From NCBI RefSeq assembly GCF_000159955.1, contig NZ_GG695972.1:331624-343103 (forward strand): DNA of 11,480 nt. The letters run 5' to 3'. A model generated the notes under the pieces. It made no database searches and was not told the origin of the DNA. It worked only from the letters and a program-made list of their open reading frames with translations. Below, piece by piece: positions 1 to 6,891 of the stretch. The DNA is from Paenibacillus sp. oral taxon 786 str. D14. Lineage in GTDB: Bacteria; Bacillota; Bacilli; Paenibacillales; Paenibacillaceae. How positions within the stretch are numbered: position 1 is the stretch's first letter; each line of letters opens with the position of its first letter. Position numbers and translations under genes: made by a program.

Positions 1-1
1 G

Positions 2-2011
2 CTATTCCTCGTGCTCGAAGAGGGTGATGCCTTCGATTTGGTTGATCGTTCTGCGCAGCTCCCGGGCTTGCTCCCGGCTGATTTCGCCGTTTTCGAACAT
101 GCGGTTGACTTCCGCACGTTCGGCATCCATAACCAGCAGCCGCAGCTCTTCCTTCTGCGCTTCCGTCTTCTCGTTGAATGGATTCGCGGAGCCTTTCAAC
201 CGAGCGATGGCGCGCTTGTAATCCAGGATGACGTATTGAATGACGTTGTCGGAAGCGTCTCCTTTTTTCAACCCCTGTAAATACTCGAGTGCTGCTTGCA
301 AGGCCTTCAGGTGGATGTCCCGCCCTACGGCCTTCATGTTGTCATCTTTGTATTTCCGTCTCGCCCGCCGGAAATCCCGTACTGTCGTACCAACCAGGAA
401 GAAGAAGCGGGAGCTTCCGCTTTGCGACAGCTTCTCTTCACGGTGATCCAAAGCCTTCTCGAAGGTTTCATACATGACTTTGTCTATGCTGCCTTCTTGG
501 ACGGCTTGCTGGATGTAGTTGCGTTCTACCTTCAGTGCGGCCCGGTGCAGTTCGGTGATTTTCCCGATCATTTCTGGCCGATCCAGTCGCTGGGCTCCCC
601 ATTGATCCAAAGCGGGCTTAAGGAGCCGGCTATACTCATCCATAAGCTGATAGGCCGCGACCTTATTGTCCTCGTCCATGACCTCTTTGATTTTGTTTAG
701 CGCAACGCGCAGCACGCGGGTCCGAGCTTCGTTATAATCGAGGAACGGACTGTCCTCTTCGCCTGGCGCGGCCCCTTTGCTAAGCATCGGCAATAAGATC
801 GTGGCCGCAATCAACGTAAACAAGATGACGCCCGCTGCCAAGAACAGAATCAATGACCGTTCCGGGAACGGCCCGCCGCTTGCAACCACATAAGGGATAG
901 ACAGGACACCGGCCATCGTCACCGCGCCGCGGACCCCGGTCAAGGTGAGCAGCAGGCTGGACTTCACCGTAGGTTTATCCCCTTTGCCTTTTTTGTAATC
1001 ATGAATGGCAAATAAATGCGACCAGATAAAACGAATCCCCAGGATTCCAACCCCAACAATGAGCACGTACCCAATCGCCAGCACATTGTTAATATTCGGG
1101 TTAGCGACAGTATCCTGAATCGACAACGGGATGTTCAGACCAAGCAGAAGGAAGACAACCCCGTTCAGGACGAACAGCAGCGTGGACCAAATATTTTCCG
1201 TTAACAATTGTTCCTTGGCCAGCATCGTTTCCGTCCGCTCCCGCACCAGCGAATGCACGATACCGCCGACAACAACGGCAATAACGCCGGAAGCATGCAG
1301 GAATTCCTCCGTCACGATAAAGATCAGGAACGGCGTGAGAATTTGCAGCAGCGAGTGCAGCGTGGCATCCTTAATCCCTTGTTTGAGCAGCGAGAACCGG
1401 ATCCAAGCCATCATCAAGCTGAGCACTAAACCAAGCAAGGCCCCGATCACGAACATATAGGAGAAGTCATATAAAGCTTCTTTCAGAGAAAAATACCCCG
1501 TCACGACCGCCGCAACCGCGTAGTTGAAAGCGACCAAGCCGGAGGCGTCGTTGATCAACGATTCACCCCGGACCAGATTCAGCACTTTCTCCGGGATATG
1601 AATCCGCTTGGCGATACCGTTGACGGCCACCGGGTCGGTAGGGGACAGGATTGCCGCCAATGCAAATGCCGCGGCCAGCGGAATGTCAGGAATCACGGCA
1701 TGGATGAGGTAGCCGCCTCCCAGCGTAGTTAACACGACGAGGACGATGGCGTTCCCGAGAATCGCCCCGCGCATATTCCATAGTTGGTCGCGAGGGAAAT
1801 ACCTGCCGTCGTTGTACAACAGGGGGGCTACGAATAGCAACAAAAACCATTCCGTTTCAAGCTCTAGCGAAAACTCTTTGTAGGCCAGCGCGATGAGGAT
1901 CCCGAGAGCGATTTGAGTAAGTGCGGTTGGGATCATCGGGATGTAGTGGCTGATGATGTTGGAAACCACCAGACAGATGAGCAGCAAAATGACAGTAATC
2001 AGTAAATCCAT
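2..2011 (-). CDS. CPA1-family Na+/H+ antiporter
   Basis: A 669-residue membrane protein, complete in the window (TAG stop at 2-4). It probably exchanges cytoplasmic Na+ (or K+) for H+ across the cell membrane, serving pH and salt homeostasis. Residues 1 to about 410 are a chain of hydrophobic segments (around 12). They contain the CPA1 signatures SPTDPVAV (123-130, with T125-D126-P127), GESLINDASG (149-158, with N154-D155) and TGVRGAVTM (358-366, with R361). Residues 411-669 are a charged, largely helical cytoplasmic tail, as in the longer bacterial NhaP/NhaK-type proteins. The ATG at 2011 follows GGAAGGA with about 10 nt spacing. A promoter with an extended -10 lies just upstream and the nrdB terminator separates it from the reductase genes, so it is its own transcription unit. 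The family is clear; the ion preference cannot be read from the sequence. Confidence 0.9.
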   Translation of the reverse strand: MDLLITVILLLICLVVSNIISHYIPMIPTALTQIALGILIALAYKEFSLELETEWFLLLFVAPLLYNDGRYFPRDQLWNMRGAILGNAIVLVVLTTLGGGYLIHAVIPDIPLAAAFALAAILSPTDPVAVNGIAKRIHIPEKVLNLVRGESLINDASGLVAFNYAVAAVVTGYFSLKEALYDFSYMFVIGALLGLVLSLMMAWIRFSLLKQGIKDATLHSLLQILTPFLIFIVTEEFLHASGVIAVVVGGIVHSLVRERTETMLAKEQLLTENIWSTLLFVLNGVVFLLLGLNIPLSIQDTVANPNINNVLAIGYVLIVGVGILGIRFIWSHLFAIHDYKKGKGDKPTVKSSLLLTLTGVRGAVTMAGVLSIPYVVASGGPFPERSLILFLAAGVILFTLIAATILLPMLSKGAAPGEEDSPFLDYNEARTRVLRVALNKIKEVMDEDNKVAAYQLMDEYSRLLKPALDQWGAQRLDRPEMIGKITELHRAALKVERNYIQQAVQEGSIDKVMYETFEKALDHREEKLSQSGSSRFFFLVGTTVRDFRRARRKYKDDNMKAVGRDIHLKALQAALEYLQGLKKGDASDNVIQYVILDYKRAIARLKGSANPFNEKTEAQKEELRLLVMDAERAEVNRMFENGEISREQARELRRTINQIEGITLFEHEE

Positions 2012-2061
2012 GAAAGCAACGTCCTTCCGATGTGTCCGGGCACTGGGCCGATTTGGTATTG

Positions 2062-2089
2062 ATTATAGCATATCCGAATTTCTTAAACC
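2062..2089 (-). promoter_or_regulatory. Extended -10 sigma-A promoter of the antiporter gene
   Basis: Read on the minus strand there is TGCTATAAT, a perfect TATAAT (2062-2067) preceded by the TGn of an extended -10 (2068-2070). Only a poor -35 (GGTTTA, 2084-2089, 16-bp spacer) is present, which fits extended -10 promoters. It lies 51 bp upstream of the antiporter start. Confidence 0.65.
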
Positions 2090-2117
2090 GAATTTAAACG
2101 GACAACTGCTTTTAACG

Positions 2118-2152
2118 AAAAAAAAGCTCCTCCGCAGCCGATGCGGAAGAGC
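2118..2152 (-). terminator. Rho-independent terminator after nrdB
   Basis: On the minus strand, GCTCTTCCGCA (2142-2152) pairs with TGCGGAGGAGC (2126-2136) around a 5-nt loop, with one mismatch, and is followed by eight T (2118-2125). It starts 33 bp after the nrdB stop codon and marks the 3' end of the reductase cluster. Confidence 0.88.
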
Positions 2153-2184
2153 AAGAAGCAGTTTCACTTAGGTAACCCCAGGTA

Positions 2185-3216
2185 TTACAGGTCATCGAAC
2201 CCGTTGTCGTCGCCGACCTTGCCGTAGTTGCGGGATTTGGCCTCGAAAAAGTCCGTTTTCGTTGCGTTCAACGCTTCGTCGGAGAACGGCTTGATCCACG
2301 GCATGCAGTTGATATCCACGCCCGCGTACGCTTTCTCCAGCCCCATTAACGTCAACCGTTTGTTGGCGATGTATTTAATGTAATCGGACAATTCGTTTAA
2401 GTCGATGCCGGGGACATTTTTTAACGTATAGTGCGCCCAGTTCGTCTCCAGTTCTACCGCCCGGTCGATCGTGCGGTATGCGTAATCGATATTTTCCTTC
2501 GTGTTTAATTCCGGATAATCGATCAGCAGTTGCTTGAACACTTCGGCGAAGAAGTAGCAGTGCTGGTTCTCATCCCGTTGGATGTACGAGATCATTTGGC
2601 TGGTGCCCATCATTTTCTGATCGCGTGCGAGGTTGTAGAAGAACGCAAACGTACTATAAAAGAAGATGCCCTCAAGAATAAGATCCGCCACCAGCGCTTC
2701 AAAAAACGATTGCGGCGTCGGTTCATCACGGAAGTTCTGATAGATGTTGGCGATAAATTTGTTGCGGTCCAGCAGCACCGGATCATGCTTCCAGTACTCG
2801 AAAATTTCTTTCTGCTCCTGCTCCGACACGATTGAGGACAGCACGTAGGAGTAGGATTGGTTATGGACCACTTCCTGTTGCCCGATGATCGCCGAGATCG
2901 CCTCCAGCGATGAGTCGGTGAAGTAGCGCTTTACATCGCCCACAAACATCGTCTGCATCGAGTCGAGCACGGCCAAGAGCGAGATGTTGATCTTGAAGGT
3001 GCGCTGCTCTTCCGGATCGAGCAGGGCGAATTGCTGCGCGTCTTTGGCCATCGGGATTTCGTCGGCGATCCAGTGGTTGAGCAGCAGCACCTTGTACAGC
3101 TTGTACATATGAGGCATGCGAATGTCGTTCCAGTTCAGGATGCCCGAGCATTCGCCGCCGATGATGCGCGTTGATTTGTTGGGGGCTTCGGTATTAAAAA
3201 TCGTTTGAAGTTGCAT
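2185..3216 (-). CDS. nrdB: Class I ribonucleotide reductase, radical subunit beta (R2)
   Basis: A 343-residue cytoplasmic ferritin-like protein. It houses the metal-tyrosyl radical that is passed to NrdA to reduce ribonucleoside diphosphates under aerobic conditions. All expected residues are visible: metal ligands D85, E115, H118, E182, E216 and H219, and the radical tyrosine Y122 in EVVHNQSY. E115, H118 and Y122 fall at nearly the same numbers as in the E. coli protein. The C-terminal tail has a tyrosine (SRNYGK) before an acidic end, matching the radical-transfer tail that docks into NrdA. The start has AAGGAG about 8 nt upstream. No nrdI or nrdH accompanies it, so a class Ia-like diiron cofactor is more likely than the NrdI-dependent dimanganese of class Ib, though the metal is an inference. 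Unusually, it lies 674 bp from nrdA, behind a structured noncoding stretch. Its own promoter was not found. Confidence 0.95.
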   Translation of the reverse strand: MQLQTIFNTEAPNKSTRIIGGECSGILNWNDIRMPHMYKLYKVLLLNHWIADEIPMAKDAQQFALLDPEEQRTFKINISLLAVLDSMQTMFVGDVKRYFTDSSLEAISAIIGQQEVVHNQSYSYVLSSIVSEQEQKEIFEYWKHDPVLLDRNKFIANIYQNFRDEPTPQSFFEALVADLILEGIFFYSTFAFFYNLARDQKMMGTSQMISYIQRDENQHCYFFAEVFKQLLIDYPELNTKENIDYAYRTIDRAVELETNWAHYTLKNVPGIDLNELSDYIKYIANKRLTLMGLEKAYAGVDINCMPWIKPFSDEALNATKTDFFEAKSRNYGKVGDDNGFDDL

Positions 3217-3267
3217 GGGATTTCGCTCCTTAATTTGTGTTGAGTAAGTTGTACATGGAATGGGATT

Positions 3268-3394
3268 TGCGGGATCAGGCCGCCGGCTGAAATGTTCTTC
3301 CGATCGCTGTTGCTCGCGGATTTCTCTGGTTGGACTAGATTCAGAAGTTGTAGAAATCCGCTCACAAAGGCGAACGTCTGGCCCTGATCCCGCA
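3268..3394. repeat. 127-bp nested inverted-repeat element upstream of nrdB
   Basis: The ends form a perfect 12-bp inverted repeat, TGCGGGATCAGG (3268-3279) with CCTGATCCCGCA (3383-3394). It extends by CC/GG (3280-3281 with 3380-3381) past one bulged C. Inside are two more stems in register: ATGTTC/GAACGT (3292-3297 with 3372-3377, one G-T pair) and the perfect 10-bp GCGGATTTCT/AGAAATCCGC (3316-3325 with 3352-3361) around a 26-nt loop. The element ends 51 bp before the nrdB start codon. It could be a folded leader RNA or a miniature inverted-repeat element. No clear target duplication is visible at its edges, and no known RNA family was recognised. Confidence 0.7.
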
Positions 3395-3417
3395 TGTATA
3401 TATGTTCAAAAATGTGA

Positions 3418-3441
3418 GCGCATCCCCGCAGGGGATAGCGC
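3418..3441. repeat. Perfect GCGC-flanked hairpin in the nrdA-nrdB spacer
   Basis: ATCCCC and GGGGAT pair around a GCA loop, and the flanking GCGC copies pair as well, with a single unpaired A (3437). This is the strongest of the short hairpins at the nrdB side of the GC-rich stretch. It has no T-run, and its role is unknown. Confidence 0.55.
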
Positions 3442-3490
3442 CTCCGAGCACGCAGTTACGTATAAAGCGCCCCTGCTGCTCTCTCGTCTT

Positions 3491-3738
3491 GCACCAAAAG
3501 TAAGTGTATCCCGAAGGGACAACGCCTCATTGCACGTGGTTTCGCCAGTAACGCCCCAAAGTCGCAGTCCCCGCCTCCGCAGGAGCGCCACAGTAGAGCG
3601 GGCCCGAAGGGCGGCAAGCGGCTCATCCCGCCTGCGTCCCCCCGGGTGCGCCGAAAGCAGCAGTCCTGAGCAGCACGGTTTTCCAGGTCACCCGGGAGCG
3701 CCCAAAGTAAGACGTACCCGAAGGGGGAAAAGCGTTCC
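3491..3738. repeat. Three diverged copies of a ~44-nt hairpin repeat
   Basis: Copies lie at 3491-3528, 3582-3624 and 3695-3738. The last two share GGAGCGCC, then a variant of AAAGTAAGA, a CCCGAAGGG core and AAGCG. The first lacks the leading GGAGC but keeps AAAGTAAG, TCCCGAAGGGA and AACGC. Each core can form a small hairpin with a GAA loop. Spacing is about 91 and 113 bp, so this is not a regular tandem array. It resembles decayed copies of a dispersed intergenic repeat, but no family could be named. Confidence 0.55.
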
Positions 3739-3848
3739 ACGAGCCAACCTCAGCGAATCCCCGATAGGGGAGAGCGCGCAGGAGCGCCTCTTGCTCTCCC
3801 ACGTTCTTCCCCTTTGCGGGAGACCAGAGGGCAGCAGGCCCTCGGGCG

Positions 3849-3871
3849 CCCTCCCTTACGGTAAGGGAGGG
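3849..3871. repeat. Perfect 10-bp hairpin just downstream of nrdA
   Basis: CCCTCCCTTA (3849-3858) pairs with TAAGGGAGGG (3862-3871) around a 3-nt loop, 20 bp past the nrdA stop codon. On the transcribed (minus) strand no T-run follows, so termination is unlikely. It could stabilise the 3' end of an nrdA message or be part of a repeat. Confidence 0.6.
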
Positions 3872-3890
3872 GTGGGGAGGGTTGAGTACC

Positions 3891-6224
3891 TCATGAGGCA
3901 CAACTTTCGCACTCCTCAATCGTCAACGCCCGGCTCCGCACATAATACGTCGACTTCAACCCGGCCTTCCAAGCATGCAGATGCAGGTCAAGGAAGTCAG
4001 TGGCCCGGATGTCCGGCCGCACGTACAGGTTGAAGCTTTGGCCTTGGTCGACGTGGCGCTGGCGCGCGCCAGCCATTTCGATCGACCAATGCTGGTCGAT
4101 CAGGAACGCGGTCTTGTAGTACCAGATCGTTTTTTCGGACAGGTCCGGTGCCGGGTTGGCGATTTTGTACGTCGTCTTCTCCTCATACGAAAGCAGCTCG
4201 TACAACGGATCGATGCTGGCGGTCGAGCCGGCGATGATCGAGGTTGATCCGTTGGGGGCGATCGCGAACATCCAGGCGTTGCGAACGCCGTTCTCGCGCA
4301 CTTCCTTCTGCAGCTCACGCCATTGCTCGGTCGTCACGTATTTGCCTTCGCGCGTGCCGTCAACGTAACCGCGGGACTCGAAGTACTGCCCCGTTTCCCA
4401 GTCAGAGCCGGCAAACTTCGGATATTTGCCTTTTTCCTTGGCGAGCTCCATGCTGGATTTGATCAGCAGGTAGTTGATCTTTTCATAAAGCGCGTCGTTG
4501 TATTCAACCGCCTCCTGGGATTCCCAACGGATGCCTTCGAGCGCCAGCAGATGGTGCAGGCCAAATGTGCCAAGTCCGATCGCCCGATATTGGCTGTTCG
4601 TATACTGCGCTTGCAGCACTTCGATATTGTTGATATCGATCACGTTATCGAGCATCCGCGTCTGAATCGGCACCAGCCGCTCCAGCACGCCGGCCGGCAC
4701 CGCGCGGGCCAGATGGATCGAGTTCAGGTTGCAGACGACGAAATCGCCAGGGATTTTGGACACGACGATCCGGGTTTGTCCGTCCTTCGTCACCAGTTCC
4801 TCTTGCTCGACGACGGTCGGCGATTGATTTTGCATAATCTCCGTACACAGGTTGGACGAGTAAATCATCCCATGCGCCCGGTTCGGGTTCGCCCGGTTTA
4901 CCGTATCGCGATAGAACATGTAGGGCGTGCCGGTCTCCAGCTGCGATTTCATGATTCGCTTCATGATATCGATCGCCGGCATCGTGATGCGCGACAGGGT
5001 AGGGTGGGCAACGGCTTCGGCGTATTTTTCACGGAAGCTGCCTTTCCCAAGCTCCTCATCATAGAAATCCTCCAGCCCCAATGGGCGGCCGTTCTCATCC
5101 TTCCAGCCCATCGTTTTCTTCACTTCGTGCGGGCAGAACAGATGCCATTCCCCGCGGGCCTCCACCGCCTCCATGAACAGGTCAGGCAGGCACACGCCGT
5201 GGAAGACGTCATGCGCGCGCATCCGCTCGTCGCCGTTGTTCAGCTTCAGATCGAGGAAGGCAAGAATATCTTTGTGAAAAACGTCCAAATAAACCGCGAT
5301 CGCACCTTTACGCGTTCCGAGCTGGTCGACGCTGACGGCGGTGTTGTTCAGCTGGCGAATCCAGGGAATCACGCCGGAGCTGGTGTTCTTGTGGCCGCGG
5401 ATGTCCGAGCCGCGCGCGCGGACCTTACCGAGGTAAACGCCGATGCCGCCGCCCATTTTGCTCAAGCGGGCTACATCCGTATTGGAGTCGAAGATACCCT
5501 CAAGGGAATCGTCGACAGTATCGATGAAGCAGCTGGAGAGCTGGCCGGCTACTTTTTTACCGGCATTGGACATCGTTGGCGTCGCCGCAGTCATATAAAG
5601 GTTGCTCATCGCCCAATACGCTTCCTTCACCAGCTCCAGACGCTTCTCTTCCGGCTCCTTATGCATCAGGTACATGGCGATGACCATGTAGCGCTCCTGC
5701 GGCAGCTCCATCGTCCGTCCGTCGAAGTCGGTGGCCAGGTAACGCTCCGTCAGCGTGAGCAGGCCGATGTAGTCGAACAGCAGGTCGCAGGACGGGTCAA
5801 TCGTGCGGCCCAGCTCTTCAATCTGCTCCTTCGTATAGCACTCCAGCAGCTCCTCGCGGTAAATGCCCAGCTGGCAGAGCTCGGTGATCAGGTGATAGAA
5901 CGAGCCGTAAGGCTCTTCCGGGTAGGCTTTGTAGCGACGATTGACGGCCGCTTTTTTGTACAGAGAAGTGAGCAGGGAGCGGGCCGCTGCATATTTCCAA
6001 TCGGGCTCATCTTTGCTGACGAGCTCCAGTGCGGACATCGTAAACGCGTTGCTAATTTCTTCACCGGTCACCACATCCCGGCGCAGCTTTGCATTGACGC
6101 CGCGCAGCAGGCGCTCTTTATCGACGTTATGTAATCCTTGCAAAATTCGGTCAGCATAGACGCCAAGGCGTGCGCTGTCAAACGCAAGCTGTCGGTTATT
6201 TGGTTTTGTCACTAGAGTAGGCAT
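3891..6224 (-). CDS. nrdA: Class I ribonucleotide reductase, catalytic subunit alpha (R1)
   Basis: A 777-residue cytoplasmic enzyme that, with NrdB, reduces ribonucleoside diphosphates to deoxyribonucleotides. An ATP-cone spans about residues 3-95 and should bind ATP or dATP to set overall activity. The barrel has the expected groups: active-site C232 (GQLSSCF), NLCTE (458-462) with the radical C460 and E462, the second redox C498 (VVCNL), the phosphate-binding PNGSTS (657-662) and the radical-relay pair Y760-Y761. The tail ends in ECESCAS, with C772 and C775 as the shuttle pair served by thioredoxin or glutaredoxin. The ATG at 6224 is preferred because GTGAGGA lies about 8 nt upstream. A GTG five codons earlier (6239) is inside that ribosome binding site. 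Spacing to nrdG is 148 bp with a terminator hairpin between; nrdB follows only after 674 bp. Confidence 0.96.
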   Translation of the reverse strand: MPTLVTKPNNRQLAFDSARLGVYADRILQGLHNVDKERLLRGVNAKLRRDVVTGEEISNAFTMSALELVSKDEPDWKYAAARSLLTSLYKKAAVNRRYKAYPEEPYGSFYHLITELCQLGIYREELLECYTKEQIEELGRTIDPSCDLLFDYIGLLTLTERYLATDFDGRTMELPQERYMVIAMYLMHKEPEEKRLELVKEAYWAMSNLYMTAATPTMSNAGKKVAGQLSSCFIDTVDDSLEGIFDSNTDVARLSKMGGGIGVYLGKVRARGSDIRGHKNTSSGVIPWIRQLNNTAVSVDQLGTRKGAIAVYLDVFHKDILAFLDLKLNNGDERMRAHDVFHGVCLPDLFMEAVEARGEWHLFCPHEVKKTMGWKDENGRPLGLEDFYDEELGKGSFREKYAEAVAHPTLSRITMPAIDIMKRIMKSQLETGTPYMFYRDTVNRANPNRAHGMIYSSNLCTEIMQNQSPTVVEQEELVTKDGQTRIVVSKIPGDFVVCNLNSIHLARAVPAGVLERLVPIQTRMLDNVIDINNIEVLQAQYTNSQYRAIGLGTFGLHHLLALEGIRWESQEAVEYNDALYEKINYLLIKSSMELAKEKGKYPKFAGSDWETGQYFESRGYVDGTREGKYVTTEQWRELQKEVRENGVRNAWMFAIAPNGSTSIIAGSTASIDPLYELLSYEEKTTYKIANPAPDLSEKTIWYYKTAFLIDQHWSIEMAGARQRHVDQGQSFNLYVRPDIRATDFLDLHLHAWKAGLKSTYYVRSRALTIEECESCAS

Positions 6225-6323
6225 GAGATAAATCCTCACTTTCCATATATTAAGGTAGGATGAAGGCTGCAGATGGGTGGTGGTACCCCAAATCTTGAAT
6301 GTTCAAATTGCAGATAATCAGTG

Positions 6324-6349
6324 AAAAAAGGGGCGCAATCAAGTTGCGC
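6324..6349 (-). terminator. Terminator or attenuator between nrdG and nrdA
   Basis: On the minus strand, GCGCAA (6344-6349) pairs with TTGCGC (6333-6338) around a 5-nt loop, and CCC plus six T follow (6324-6329). The stem is short, so termination may be partial. It would make nrdAB less abundant than nrdDG, or separate it. No convincing sigma-A promoter was found between this hairpin and nrdA. Confidence 0.6.
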
Positions 6350-6372
6350 TCAGGATCAATAAGATCAATCAG

Positions 6373-6891
6373 CTAAAAAGAGAACAGGGGCTCCCATAAC
6401 ACGGCTTGTCCCTGCTGCAGGCTGGGTTGAATATCGATCAGCCGTTGATTGGAGCTGCCGCGATAGAGCAGGGAAGGATCGCGAAGCTCCTCAACGAACC
6501 TTCCGTCGACCAGCACCTCGCAACGCCGCAACAGTTCATATTCGGGGGAGCCGGGGCGTTCGATTAATTCTTCCAACGTATAACCGGTGTAAATCCAGAT
6601 GGATATTGGCCCGGTTTCCGCCACAAGCCGGTCGATAAAACCGCAGACCTCAGCAGCGGAGAAAAAAGGATCACCGCCAAGGATCGTGAGTCCGCTGAGC
6701 AACGGATTATGTTTAATGTCATAAATAATTTCTGCTTCCCGCTCCAAAGTGAGCGGTTCCCCGTAATCGAAGCTCCAGGTTTTTGGGCTGAAGCAGCTTT
6801 TGCAATAATGGCGGCATCCGCTGATGAAGATCGCTGCTCTCAAGCCGGGCCCTTCATTAATGGATTCCGGGTAGTACCCGCAAATGTTCAT
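6373..6891 (-). CDS. nrdG: Anaerobic ribonucleotide reductase activating protein (radical SAM)
   Basis: A 172-residue radical S-adenosylmethionine enzyme that installs the glycyl radical on NrdD in the absence of oxygen. The [4Fe-4S]-binding motif is C26-x3-C30-x2-C33 (GCRHYCKSCF). GGDPFF (72-77) is the SAM-binding GGE-type motif, here with D in place of E. Length is normal for the family. Its ATG overlaps the nrdD TGA by 4 bp (ATGA, 6888-6891), and only a weak ribosome binding site is visible, so translation is probably coupled to nrdD. The N-terminal NICGYYPESINEGPGLR is typical of NrdG. Confidence 0.95.
   Translation of the reverse strand: MNICGYYPESINEGPGLRAAIFISGCRHYCKSCFSPKTWSFDYGEPLTLEREAEIIYDIKHNPLLSGLTILGGDPFFSAAEVCGFIDRLVAETGPISIWIYTGYTLEELIERPGSPEYELLRRCEVLVDGRFVEELRDPSLLYRGSSNQRLIDIQPSLQQGQAVLWEPLFSF

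Larger units (their letters stand above)
3217..3890. other. Long noncoding, hairpin-rich spacer between nrdA and nrdB
   Basis: No reading frame here has a plausible start, ribosome binding site or recognisable protein. Nearest nrdB is a nested inverted-repeat element (3268-3394). Next is a GC-rich stretch with many short hairpins: ATCCCC/GGGGAT inside GCGC/GCGC (3418-3441), TCCC-GAA-GGGA (3509-3519), CTCC-GCA-GGAG (3575-3585), GCCC-GAA-GGGC (3602-3612), CCC-GAA-GGG (3717-3725) and TCCCC-GATA-GGGGA (3758-3771). Three of them sit inside copies of a diverged 44-nt repeat. A perfect hairpin (3849-3871) follows nrdA. No T-run follows the hairpins on either strand, so they are not standard terminators. 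nrdB is presumably co-transcribed through this stretch, but that is inferred only from gene order. Confidence 0.7.

Noticed and set aside
3395..3412. An ATATAT-centred palindrome considered as a further NrdR box upstream of nrdB
   Set aside because: Only about half of the consensus positions match, and the GTGT/ACAC ends are missing.
3491..3738. CRISPR-like array of short repeats
   Set aside because: Only three copies, poorly conserved, unequal spacing (about 91 and 113 bp), and no cas genes.
3260..4033. A 257-codon plus-strand open frame in the nrdA-nrdB spacer
   Set aside because: It crosses the repeats and hairpins, enters nrdA antisense, has repeat-driven low-complexity composition, and has no ribosome binding site.
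4323..6134. A long (603-codon) plus-strand open frame
   Set aside because: It is antisense to nrdA, whose protein is unmistakable; the frame stays open because of GC-rich codon use.
6271..6290. T-box-like GGGTGGTGGTACC upstream of nrdA
   Set aside because: It is on the wrong strand to control nrdA, lacks a specifier stem and a following terminator, and no aminoacyl-tRNA or amino-acid gene is nearby.
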